From Mesostigma viride (lineage: Eukaryota; Streptophyta; Mesostigmatophyceae; Mesostigmatales; Mesostigmataceae): 64,000 bases of DNA. The notes under the pieces are model-generated. The model was not told the origin of the DNA, ran no database searches, and saw nothing but the letters and a program-made list of their open reading frames with translations. Below, one piece after another: positions 54,841-64,000 of this stretch (positions are counted from its first letter, which is position 1; every line of letters starts with the position of its first letter). Position numbers and translations under genes: made by a program. The DNA lies in assembly GCA_009746045.1 (NCBI GenBank), contig RPFO01000156.1, positions 3,321,318-3,385,317 on the forward strand, given 5' to 3'.

Positions 54841-55773
54841 CACTCTCTATCACCCATTGCGTCTATTCATGGCACGCTGTCGGGCACAATTTTCTTTCGT
54901 TGGCCCACTGCTGAAAAGGCAATAGTGCCATGTGTGGCCGCAGCAGTGCCATGGTCATCAGGGTAACTATGGTTGTTCTGCTACCTTACCAGCCAAAGTG
55001 TCTCTAAAATCGACCTCTGACATGTAATATAGGACCATGGCTATGCTAATTCTGATTTATTTTCGGATAGGAAGTTGGGTTGGTTACTTTGACTGTTATT
55101 GCTGACTGTGTTGTGCTGTTGCATTTTGTGCATTTTTTAAGCGCACATGTATGTTTAGTTATTTCTATTGAATGCAGGGAAAAGCTCCACAGTGGTATCC
55201 AAGGCTTTTCCGAAGACCATGGGCATTTTCTGTCCACTAGATAGCAAGCTTTGCACGTATTCCGAGTAGCCTTGCTTATGTGTTGCACAGGGCAGAGCTA
55301 TGCTTGCACATGCGTAGTGGCAACATGTCTTGCTGTTTTCAGTTTCTGCCAAGCATAACCAGTCCCATTGTCATTGCCATATGTTACGGAGGCATCCTAG
55401 GAGTAAGATGCCCAATGGCAGACTTGGAAAACAGCCGTGTCTGTTTCCTCATACAGTGTGAGATGTCATGTTAAGTGAGACAAAGTTCTATGGGTGTGGA
55501 AAATTTTAAGTCGCTCCCCCCCCCACACACACCCACCCACCCACCCACCCCCCACCCCACGGTACCCTATTTGGACAAGTTTCTCAAACATGTCATAAAT
55601 GACACATCGATCCAGATTTGTGGCCTGTGCTGGTTGTCTCATTGATATTAAGTGATGTTTATATAACCCTATATGTCATAGAGCCCTCCAGATATCTGAC
55701 CCGCGCCGACCAGTTTCCTCGTTGATAAATCGCCCTATCGCGGAATCTATGGCATAGGTTCCAGTTGGTAGCT

Positions 55774-55785
55774 AGTTCGAACCCT
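55774..55785 (+). other. Isolated tRNA box B-like word
   Basis: AGTTCGAACCCTG, preceded by CAGTTGGTAGCT, resembles the T-arm/box B of a tRNA-derived SINE, but no cloverleaf can be drawn. Probably a decayed SINE. Confidence 0.25.
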
Positions 55786-55977
55786 GATTTTTCTGGCTAC
55801 CGTGAGTTCTCGCATTTTTTCCCGTACAGGCCGTTGCCAGCATTTAGTCCATTTGCTGCCTTTCTTGAGGATAACAGTTTCTGACAACTTAATTAATTAC
55901 TGATAAATACACGTAGGCTGCGTCACATGTATGAGCATAATAACCCGGAAAGGAGAACTTTTGCAGTTGGACTGTAG

Positions 55978-56075
55978 GTGTCAGTTGGCGATGCCTTAGG
56001 ATCAGGAGACGTCCGTCCTATAGTCAGCAAAAGTTGGTGCGAGAGGTCCCCAGTTCGATTCCGGCCTGGATTCAT
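55978..56075 (+). mobile_element. tRNA-like SINE remnant (box B)
   Basis: CCCCAGTTCGATTCCGGCC (about 56048-56066) contains an exact box B core GTTCGATTCC. A loose box A-like word (TATAGTCAGC...AGTTGGTGCGAGAGG) lies before it. The T-stem pairs only partly and no acceptor stem is found, so this is not a functional tRNA. On the reverse strand it reads NPGRNRTGDLSH, the sort of spurious peptide that box B sequences give. Confidence 0.4.
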
Positions 56076-56980
56076 TTGCAGATCGCGTTTTCCGCGGACC
56101 GGCACTGAACGCAACTGGTTTTCACCTTTGCGGCGTGCCAAATCAGAAATTAGAATAATCCTCAGTTATTTCTCCCGATTTCTGGCCTGCGCTGGTTGTC
56201 TCCTTGTTAATCCTCAGTCATTGATTAATAGGCACGCCAGTGCGTCACATGGGTGCCAACAAAGGAACCTCCAACCCCCGGCCATACATTACAAGGAGGG
56301 AGCGGGCGCCCCTGACTAGCGTGCACTAGCCTAGAGCTCTCATGCTGCCATGAGTGGGCAGGCCACAGAGCGCTCTCCCCGCATCATTAAGTAATTAATT
56401 GACTAATTAATATTCAGTTGGGCCCGACCTGCACGAAATACATGCGATTCTCCCGATTTCTGGCATGCGCTGGTTGTCTCCTTGACATGAAATCACGGCA
56501 TACATCATATTAACGTATTAAGTGCATGGTTGGTATTAAGTGCATGGTTGGGGCATGATGCAGGCGATATTTGTAACCTTAATTGGTGTAATTATTTTCT
56601 AATGAGATTAGCATATAGTAGCTGGTTGTCTCCTTGATAGTAGTCCGGTGCATGCCCATGCGCATAACATCCCCTTTGGTTTGCACATTAGCTATGAGGA
56701 TTTGTACGCTGATTTGCCCTATGTCTCCCACATTATTAGGCACAGGCGCCTGGGCCTAGCCGGGCACCGGCCTGGCCCGCACAGATCAGGTAGACACATC
56801 AGATAGACTAGCTGGCACCAAGCCCGCCCAGCCTGGGCGATATGTCCTCACCTGACGTGCCCCAGGCTGCGCGCGGCAGGGCCGCCACCCGTGGACTTTT
56901 CGTGATAGACTCGGCATGGACATGTGCTACACTAGACGTGACGGGCTCACACCCGGGCAGCCTCCTGGTTTGTCTGTAAT

Positions 56981-57814
56981 ATGGCGGCACGCTGACTGCC
57001 GAGCTTCCCCTCCTTGCCACCGCCACCTCCACCATCTCCACCGCCACCTCCACCCTCCTCGCCTCCTCGATCCACCGCCACCACCTCCACCTCCGACGCC
57101 ATCACCGCCCAGCTCCGTGACATCGACCAGCGTCTTAAGGACAACGCCATCGCTATCGAGGTTCTGCAGAACACGGCAGGCCTCACCGCCCAGGCGGTGA
57201 AGGACATTGCCGCCAAGCCAGCCCCGGCCGGCCTGGCCGGCGATGCTCCTCCCATCACCACCTGGGCGGACATGCTTAAGCAACATACCACCTCCACCAC
57301 CTCCGCCGTCGCAGCCCAGCTCCAACGGCAGACGCTTGACCTCCGCGAGGAGGCCGAGCTCGCCCAGCGCAGCCTCAACGTCATTGTCAAGAACTTCACC
57401 ATGGAGGAAGGTGAGACTTCCGAGAAGCTTTTGCGTGCGTTTGAGCGAGAAATCCTTGGTCGCATGGGCCTTATCGGTGAGATCGCGCTGGCCGCCCACC
57501 GCCTTCCCCGCGCGCGGGGTAAGGCAGGGCCGCCCCCGCTCCTTCTCACCTTTAAGACCCCGGCGGACAAGATTTCTTTTCTCCGACGCCGCAAGCGGCT
57601 CGAGAAGACTCTCTTCACCCTTGATGACGACCTGACCCTGGCGCAGCAACAACGGCGACGGGAGCTATGGCCGACCTACCTCCAGCTCCGGCAGACCAAG
57701 GCGGGCCAGCCGGTGTACTGGAAGGGGGCCGGCGGCCATCTACGTCGGCCACAAGCCCTGGCAGGCGACCCCCCCCCCCCCGCGGCCCCAGCGACTCCAG
57801 ACGCCCCAGCTTAG
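56981..57814 (+). CDS. LINE ORF1p-like RNA-binding protein, probably defective
   Basis: A plus-strand frame gives a Pro-rich start, a predicted coiled coil (DAITAQLRDIDQRLKDNA), and then an RRM/C-terminal-domain-like block: LNVIVKNFTMEEGE, PPLLLTFKTPADKISFL and LFTLDDDLTLAQQQRRRELW. The order and the LTFKT...DDDLT...QQ.RR pattern fit ORF1p of L1-type retrotransposons (Transposase_22-like). The nearest ATG (56981) is followed four codons later by TGA (56993-56995) in the same frame, so the start is broken or another start is used. No reverse transcriptase ORF2 follows, so this is a lone or truncated LINE piece. The stop is TAG at 57812. Confidence 0.6.
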
Positions 57815-58681
57815 GGGAATACAGCAGTAGTAGTGCAGAATAGATAGACCGTGGCCATGTACATGTACGCCTCCTAGAGGCACTATCCTAGCTAAGCCAC
57901 GCGCTTTCCTTAATCATGTACATGTGTGCCTATGATGAGCCACACCCCAGATGATGCCTAGCTTTATTTAGTTATGTTGTGCCCATGCAGGGAGTAACTC
58001 TCTGCTGAGACGCCATGCCCTAGCTTCTTTGTATAGCTATGCTGATCTTCCCCCCCATGACAGGCTCCCCCTTCGCTGGGCATAGCTTGAAGATCATGGG
58101 GATGCACGTGCCCTGGTGCACCTAGAGCAAGGGTCCTTTACATCCCCACCCTTGCAGGAAGTAGCTTAGGATGTATGATAGGCCATATGCCCTCCTCTCA
58201 AGGGCTGTGTGCTACATATACTCCCAACGGAGTTATGTTACAATTCAATTCAATTCAATGGAGGCAGATGGTGCGCAAGGATAGATGGCAAGTAGTGATG
58301 AAGGAGACCACCCCCAAGTCTGTGGGGGCTCTGCGTGTGACCGCGTATGGCGTTCATAGCGATTCGGGCCGCGGTGCTCACAACCCTGTAACTAGGACGT
58401 AGATAGCTAATTCCACCGGCCATCCATTCCATCCCATATGTTCCCCTCCCACTGAGGACTTATCCTCACGTGACGCAGCCACGTGTCTATTAATTAATTC
58501 ATTCATTAATTAATTAATGACACGCAAGTACTTACGTACTTATTAAGTGCAAGACCTTGAAGTAGACTTGTCCCACTTAATTTTGAGTGATCTTGACAAC
58601 TATTACTTGATAATGGATATTCATTAACGGCTCATGCAACGATTTTGTTAAAATAGATTCATTGTTAAGTCCATCACTATA
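57815..58681. other. Intergenic, no gene seen
   Basis: This stretch has only simple motifs: (CAATT)n at 58235-58259 and an AT-rich near-palindrome built on TTAATTAATTCATTCATTAA (about 58489-58522). I see no coding region. Confidence 0.6.
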
Positions 58682-58770
58682 GATACAACCAGCGGAAGAA
58701 TTCGGACCATGGTAGCTCAAACCTGCCGTTATCTTGTCCACAATTCTAGAGTCGTTGAGGAATATGGAAG
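58682..58770 (-). mobile_element. Dispersed repeat copy (GGTTGTCTCC element)
   Basis: GATACAACCAGCGGAAGAAT, then TTCGGACCATGGTAGCTCAA and GTTATCTTGTCCACAATTCTAGAGTCGTT, aligns with the copies at 5162 and 60846 over most of their length, with a small internal deletion. Confidence 0.65.
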
Positions 58771-58913
58771 TGAGTGTCCACTCTATGTTGTACATACGAG
58801 CATACAGCCCTATTCAGGGTACATCCCAGTTGGCATCATCAAATACCATACCATATAAACTTGTGCCCCAAAATGCAAATGACCCAAAGGTCGCTAAAAC
58901 AAAATTGCGGCAT

Positions 58914-59183
58914 TTATAAACCGGAGTAGGCAGGCACGGCCTTACCATCCGGCAAGTGCAGGCTCATCTCAGGATTCTTTGCACATGCCTTGCTGAAAAA
59001 AAAAAACGGACCTGGGTTTCTTTTTGACAGCTTATCATTAATCTTTACCCAGGTACTGCAATCAATTGCAAGGTATGTGTACCCATTCTCAAGTTTCACC
59101 TGACAATGGTGACTAGCGTTCACGCCCTTGCCGCCGCAAACCCTCTTTCTGCTGTCCATCTTCGCATTCGTCCAGCCACCCAC
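58914..59183 (-). CDS. Possible exon(s) of unknown minus-strand gene
   Basis: After an acceptor-like TTTGCTGTTGCAG, an open frame starts VGGWTNAKMDSRKRVCGGKG and continues GYTYLAIDCSTW. It may stop at a GTAAAG donor (59048) and resume after a T-rich acceptor (58993), or it may read straight through FFFFSKACAKNPEMSLHLPDGK. I do not recognise the protein. Codon use looks coding-like and the frame has no low complexity. It could be a downstream exon of the gene that starts at 60573. From 59184 to 60179 I see no feature. Confidence 0.3.
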   Translation of the reverse strand: MGGWTNAKMDSRKRVCGGKGVNASHHCQVKLENGYTYLAIDCSTWVKINDKLSKRNPGPFFFFSKACAKNPEMSLHLPDGKAVPAYSGL

Positions 59184-60179
59184 CTGCAACAGCAAACGCA
59201 ATCATGACACAATCAAATTTAGACACTGATGTTCTTGTACACGACTGAATCCTAAATCAAGCCCTAAGCATTTAAAGGAAATGAGAGAGGAAATAAAAGA
59301 GGGCGGCAGCTAATGCCTGCATGGCGAAATAAGGAGGGGTGGAGGAATGGCAATGCAAGTCAATGCAAGTGGCATCATTGTGCACAAGCAAGGGCGCAAG
59401 TCAAGCGATGGACAAGACGGGTGTGGGGCACGCGAGAAAGTAGCCAATTTGTCACAAAGAACAACACCATTATGAAACTAGACTGACATGTAACAAGAAT
59501 GTCTCCCCATAACGAAGAGGAATCCAATACTGGCGCTACCGACCCATGGCAGGTGTGCACACTTGCTTCCCCCTCCAAGTGACTCATCATTACCACAGTC
59601 CCATGTGACATCACAGCAATGCAAACCAAATTGCCCCACACCCAATAGACATCTCTGAGAAACTTCGCCAAGTGTCTGTAAACATGTAAACAGAACAAAA
59701 AACCCGCAAGTTTCCAACAGATGAAGGTGGGGTGTAAACCATGGTGCGGCATGGGCACACCCACTTTGGGAAAACTCATCGACTCAGCCTTGATGCATAC
59801 CTGCTCACTTTACATGCTCTCAGTGCCCCCCTACATTCATAATGCAGAGTGAAAATACCCGCGAACCATATTCCTTAGCAAGCGATGCGAGCATTATTGG
59901 TATGGTAAAATGCAAACTTGCCATCACACACAGAAAAAATGAACGATGTAGTTGAGATGGACTGTAGGTGCGAATGATGGGCAACCTATTATTGAAACAG
60001 GCAGAAGAGCAATGCCTTCAAAAAAACAAGTGATGGTCATCTCTTACAAAGGCTGGCCAATCAACCCCATGTAACATTTAGCAATGCATGTGTAAATGGC
60101 TGATGCAAAGTAAACCCAATTGCAGAAAAGGCCTACAAAGACAAGCACAGTTAACCGCCAGTAAGTCACCACAATACCA

Positions 60180-60573
60180 TCACAGCTGGCAGCTCGGTAG
60201 ACGTCGCTCGGGACACCGGCGGACCACGCTCTTCCTTAACACACCAGTGCGATCCCTCAAAGGCCCTTCGAATTCTCCCTGAAGTACGAATGCCACGCAA
60301 AACAATGTCGTTATGTTAGACGATGCTTTCCAAAAAATTCTACCGACATTAAGAACACAGGCGCAGACTCGCACTTGCTCGATCCGCCTGAAGAGGAGGC
60401 AGGGTCCTCACAAGCCGCGGCTTGCTCGCGGGGGAAGAGCGCTGAGGCGAGAAATCCAAGCATATCGGAGAGGCCGCCGAATTCCCCGATCCTCTTTTCT
60501 TGCTTTGTTTCTTCGGTGTGGAGGGATCTGGCAACTCCGCCGAGGCCCTCCTCCAGCGTGTTGGCGTCGACAT
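60180..60573 (-). CDS. Possible small basic Ser/Pro-rich protein, two exons
   Basis: The ATG at 60573 opens MSTPTRWRRASAELPDPSTP, KKQSKKRGSG and ICLDFSPQRSSPASKPRL, ending at a GTGAGG donor (exon 60412-60573, 54 codons). An exon after GTACTTCAG (60278-60180) joins in phase and adds GEFEGPLRDRTGVLRKSVVR, RRCPERRLPSCQL and a TGA stop. That gives 86 residues, very basic, with several S/T-P sites of the type seen in CDK targets. I do not recognise the family. The second exon may instead splice on before its stop. Start and splice sites are plausible but unproven. Confidence 0.4.
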
Positions 60574-60845
60574 CGTGGAGTTGAGAGGGGAATGGGAATC
60601 TGTTAGAAGACGCAGAGAAGACCAAATTAACGAAACAAGCCAGAGCACCGTTGCATTATACGTTCCGTGAAAAATGGATGCTTATGATCGCACGGTCATG
60701 ATCGCACAGCAGCTGGCGTCGCCCAACGCAGGCTATAAAACCCAACGCAGGCTGTTTCCGGCCCCACCGTCTAGGTCATCTAGTCGCTCTACACGTAAGC
60801 CAGCCATAATTTCAATGCACAAGGCTACACATTTCCATCACCATT

Positions 60846-60955
60846 CATCTTCATCATCCTGAACGACTCGAACACGCGGACAAGATAACGGCAGGCTCGA
60901 GCTACCATGGTCCGGATTCTCCCGATTTCTGGCCTGCGCTGGTTGTCTCCTTGAT
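60846..60955 (+). mobile_element. Dispersed repeat copy (GGTTGTCTCC element), longest
   Basis: A copy of about 110 bp on the plus strand. It includes CATCATCCTGAACGACTCGA, GATAACGGCAGGCTCGAGCT, ACCATGGTCCGGATTCTCCC and GATTTCTGGCCTGCGCTGGT, ending TTGTCTCCTTGAT. It is the inverted homologue of 5162-5265 inside NUA intron 19. Confidence 0.7.
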
Positions 60956-61026
60956 AAAACTCCATCGCCAAGGTGCAGGAAACTAATGTTTTTGTGCTGT
61001 AACCCTCCGCCCAGCACCACAAACTA

Positions 61027-61115
61027 ACTTCTGGCGACCGCAATCCATCCTTTGGCGACCGCAATCCATCCTTTGGCGACTCGGAAACCAATTCTTTGGC
61101 GAGGCCGCAACTTCA
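61027..61115. repeat. CTTTGGCGAC repeats, inverted homologue of 53218-53275
   Basis: Four CTTTGGCGA words (CTTTGGCGACCGCAATCCAT twice, then CTTTGGCGACTCGG and CTTTGGCGAGG). Read on the other strand, TCGCCAAAGAATTGGTTTCC followed by GAGTCGCCAAAGG matches TCGCCAAAGAAATGGGTTCC followed by CAGTCGCCAAAGG upstream of NUA. Confidence 0.7.
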
Positions 61116-61923
61116 CTCCGCGATACGTAGGTAAGCGCTTACTACGCTTCCAGCAACACGTATTTCGTGACCATAATTCTTGTCCATGTACATAGGCAAG
61201 GCGGAAAGCGCGCGCATATCGTAGAAGCGAAGGGGCGCGGCGCGACTATGAAGCCGCAGCGGGCCATTGGTACGGATTTCAGAATTATTGTAGACAAGGA
61301 CTGGTGCGGTCTGGAGTTTGTTTGGAGAACATGAAAATGATGATGACGCTACGTGAAAACAGCTTGGAACTTAAAATTACAGGACTGGTCAGGGACTGGT
61401 AGGTTTTTAAAGTGCAGAGCTTATCGTACGTGCTCGATATTGCTGAGGTTGGATCCGCGTTCACCAGCACTAATCATTTCGCTGCGGGGCACACAGCTAC
61501 AAGTCGTATCCCACCACCACTGAAGCAGACGCTGCTGTAGTGGCTTTCTTTCCATGGGGAGTGCATGTCAATATATAATATGCCTGCGAGGGGAGGTCTG
61601 CTCGGCATCTCGTCTCACGATTCCCAAACAATTCTGGTAGCAATTTCACAATTGGCGAGTTGTGGCAGCGATGATTCGGAGCAATGATGCTCTGGTTTTG
61701 CACTTCTGCCTCTGCTGGGGAGCATCAGTCTTCGAGGACATAGAGATATGCAGCAGTGCCCTGCCCTGATGGGCGGGCTTCTTAACGCCAGGATATACTG
61801 TAGTTGATGCAGTAATTACGGGCGGTGCGCGCTTGTTGGCTTGGCCGCCTCATCTTTGGCAGTCGACTGCGCTATAAGATTGAACACGTACAACGTTGCC
61901 ACTTAGTAGCGGATTCTTCCAGT

Positions 61924-62013
61924 ATGTCTAAGGCTGTAGATGTGCGCGCGCCTTTGCTGCCAGAACGCGGCGTAACCTCATCAAACGGGGTGGATTCCCC
62001 GAAACCAATTGCG
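61924..62013 (+). CDS. ABC half-transporter (TAP/ALS1-like) exon 1
   Basis: The ATG at 61924 starts a 30-codon exon, MSKAVDVRAPLLPERG and so on, ending PKPIA|GTAAGA, a strong donor, phase 0. The N-terminus is hydrophilic with an acidic dileucine-like APLLPE, as in plant vacuolar ABCB27/ALS1-type half-transporters (GYAPLAD in Arabidopsis). A TATA-like CTATAAGA is at 61871. The identification depends on exons 2 and 3. Intron 1 (62014-62971) shows no repeat or feature. Confidence 0.5.
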
Positions 62014-62971
62014 GTAAGATACTCATACATGGAAAGACCAGGCTCGCTACACAAGAATTTCTCATGCTTCTGATCCAGGCGGTGCAGCCATGCTCACCGA
62101 TTTGGTGCTGCTTAGTTGTATTTGTCTATATTCCTTCATGTTTTATAACCCTGGCGTATTCTCCATCACAGGCAGGAGCAATCTTGCATATGCGGCGAAT
62201 GCATGGTACTGGCCGATTATTCTGAGTCATGTTGCAGACTGGCCATCTTTCGTGCCAGCTGGTGGAAATTTTTCTCGATCATGCTTCTTTTTCATTGAAA
62301 GGTTGGTCACGCTTCAGTTCGTCTCAATAATGGGATTGCCCCTCCCCCAAGTTAACGGTATGATCCCAACGGTGCACCCTTGGGGGGGCAAAACTTTTCC
62401 GCACAAGGAGACCCTCTCAGCGAGAATAAAATTAATAATGCATGTTCTTTCCTTGGAAGACAAAATTGCATGGTTGGGGTTAAGTAAATGAATGAGCTGG
62501 CAGATGCATGGTGAGGTGCCCTGTGCAATCTCTCGCGGTTTGACATGTTGTGCAAGGGGAGGCCCTGCACTGGTAGCCCCGGATGTGGTGCCATTTCTTT
62601 CTGTGTTGCCTGCCCCGGAATTATTGACTTAGTGGGCAATATTAGCGTCAACTGACTCAGGCTAACTACTTATAGCCGATCCATGTATGTATTCCATCTC
62701 AGCAGGTCCTGCGCAGCTTTTCACTTCAGGGTCATGGCCACGTTGACGATGAGTCTTTCGAGCATTATCAAAAAAGCTATTGGCAAGAGTTAGTATTATT
62801 ATGCGTAGGCAGATTGGGGGCATGGTGACTGCACATAGTCTGTGCTGCATGGTAGGCACCATGGCAAGGCTTAGTGATGGCTGCTATGGCGGGGAGGTGT
62901 GGGATGGGGGATCCTGACTCAAGCTAGTGCCTGTATCCACTTGTGGGGCATCCTGTGGGGAGCGGCTTCAG

Positions 62972-63025
62972 GACACGCTGGCGGATGTGGAGGGCAAAGG
63001 GGACTTCTGGCGCGTGCTCCAAGAG
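62972..63025 (+). CDS. ABC half-transporter (TAP/ALS1-like) exon 2
   Basis: 54-nt phase-0 exon, acceptor GCGGCTTCAG, donor GAG|GTAAGG. It encodes DTLADVEGKGDFWRVLQE. The pattern ADxExG...GFxRVL just before the first membrane span fits plant TAP-like ABCB transporters (ADLEHGEA...GFCRVLKLS). Confidence 0.5.
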
Positions 63026-63269
63026 GTAAGGGCGATTATTGAACAGTGCTTTCTGGCACTGTTGTAGCACTGTGCGTCTCGATGCTTCTCCTTTATTTGC
63101 TACTGGTTTGGATACCTGCTTGCCATTTGCTGTACTTGGAAGTGGCGAAATTATTATTCACCGTGTCTGTAACTGCTTATGTTGCCTTGCAATCACCTTC
63201 TACTCCAAAGCAGAGGTATCCCCAAGATGTGTGCGCCCCCCCACACACACACCCCACCCCACCCCACCC

Positions 63270-63420
63270 ACCCACCCATCCATCCATCCATCCATCCATC
63301 CATCCATCCATCCATCCATCCATCCATCCATCCATCCATCCATCCATCCATCCATCCATCCATCCATCCATCCATCCATCCATCCATCCATCCATCCATC
63401 CATCCATCCATCCATCCATC
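63270..63420. repeat. (CATC)n tetranucleotide array in the transporter gene intron 2
   Basis: About 36 pure CATC units after a (CACCC) lead-in. On the transcript strand this is the same CATC sequence as the large array of NUA intron 21. The rest of intron 2 (63421-63895) has no identifiable feature. Confidence 0.95.
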
Positions 63421-63895
63421 TGACTTGCTGGCTAGCCCTGTAGCTAACCTGTTGTTTCGACATCTACAATATCTAATAGCCTACATATCTATCTGATAGA
63501 TAACCATTCACCCATATTCACCCCTTTCATAGATCTGCCCGTTGGGACATCAGCAAAGCTGCTTTTCAGACCTTGTACTCGACCACTCTGACCCAGATCC
63601 CACGATGCCATGATGCCATGATACCATGATCCTGGATGCATAAGTTCTGGGTATACACCGTCAATGGTGTTGACCGCGGCCGTAGTATGTATGGGAAATT
63701 TGTAGTTGGAATTTCAAGGGGAGGCTATCAGAACACACTCAGTGCTAGCCCTTCCCATCGCATGCTGGACACAGTTCAATACTGGGGCATTGACATTCTG
63801 TTGATAACCATAACTTTTCCTGTGGTATGCTGTGGTATGCTGATATATGTACCATGGTTTTCTGGCTCCCCCTGTGCTACCTGCCGGTCGTGCAG

Positions 63896-63970
63896 GCCAG
63901 AGAGGAGCGTCTGGCCCTGGTGGTCGCAAGTTTGTTCCTGCTGGTCGGCACGCTAGCTAACTTGGAGCTG
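63896..63970 (+). CDS. ABC half-transporter (TAP/ALS1-like) exon 3, gene continues beyond window
   Basis: 75-nt phase-0 exon, acceptor CCGGTCGTGCAG, donor CTG|GTGGGT. It encodes AREERLALVVASLFLLVGTL followed by ANLEL, a clear first transmembrane helix. Joined to exon 2 it aligns by eye with the ALS1/ABCB27 first span (RVLKLSKPEAGKLVLATVAL...STSNLLVP). The remaining transmembrane domain and the nucleotide-binding domain would lie to the right of the window. Confidence 0.55.
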
Positions 63971-64000
63971 GTGGGTGGCGGTGGCGAGCCGTAATGTTTG

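Larger units (their letters stand above)
55615..56645 (-). mobile_element. Cluster of truncated GGTTGTCTCC repeat ends
   Basis: At least four copies of the dispersed element end lie on the plus strand here: 55620-55645, 56166-56203 (CTGGCCTGCGCTGGTTGTCT), 56449-56485 and 56620-56638. Another decayed one is at 55690-55725. All share the same end, CTGGTTGTCTCCTTG, and differ in how far the other side extends. That is the pattern of a 5'-truncated retroelement (SINE or LINE tail). Confidence 0.6.

Noticed and set aside
55978-56075. Functional tRNA gene
   Set aside because: Box B is good, but the T-stem pairs partly and no acceptor or anticodon stem can be formed.
59375-59779. Minus-strand frame of 134 codons
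   Set aside because: No recognisable motif, atypical composition for coding exons of this genome, and no clear splice sites linking it to neighbours.
62090-62491. Plus-strand frame MLTDLVLLSC and onward in the transporter intron
   Set aside because: Exon 1 of the transporter joins exon 2 in phase without it, and it has no similarity to ABC transporters that I can see.

Overview
This is eukaryotic nuclear DNA, most likely from a green-lineage alga. The coding exons are GC-rich, the introns are spliced and mostly GT-AG, and the introns are packed with micro- and minisatellites. The best-matching protein is close to the land-plant nuclear pore protein NUA. A streptophyte alga is plausible, but the sequence alone does not fix the species. 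There are no bacterial operons, rRNA genes, CRISPR arrays or convincing tRNA genes.

One gene dominates the window. A NUA/TPR (nuclear pore basket, nucleoprotein TPR) gene runs on the minus strand from its ATG at 52901 to at least position 196 and continues past the left edge. I resolve 23 coding exons (5,026 nt, about 1,675 codons). Every internal junction is phase-compatible, which is strong support for the model. Exons average about 220 bp. Introns range from about 410 bp to 28 kb and hold nearly all of the sequence.

Almost every intron has its own tandem array. Examples are a pure ATGG tetranucleotide array of about 1.1 kb (2191-3307), a 9-bp array (37130-38183), a roughly 100-bp array (41397-42487) and a 7-bp G-rich array (48010-49193). 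Intron 19 (4990-33065, 28 kb) contains a 63-bp minisatellite of about 430 copies (5619-32792), interrupted by a 195-base N gap. These repeats create long, spurious low-complexity reading frames, which I do not treat as genes.

The most unusual observation is that at least fifteen NUA exon boundaries have one or more decayed copies of themselves (exon end plus splice site) in the adjacent intron. The unit of the giant 63-bp array also resembles the exon-19 tail and donor site. This suggests intron growth by tandem duplication that starts at exon-intron junctions and leaves fields of decoy splice sites.

The right 11 kb (52.9-64 kb) is intergenic and transposon-rich. It holds a broken MULE-like transposase fragment (about 53.7-54.6 kb), a LINE ORF1p-like reading frame (57.0-57.8 kb), several 5'-truncated copies of a dispersed repeat, and tRNA-like box B fragments. 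It also holds a possible small minus-strand gene (60573-60180). At the right edge is the start of a plus-strand ABC half-transporter of the plant TAP/ALS1 type (exons at 61924, 62972 and 63896), whose remainder lies outside the window.
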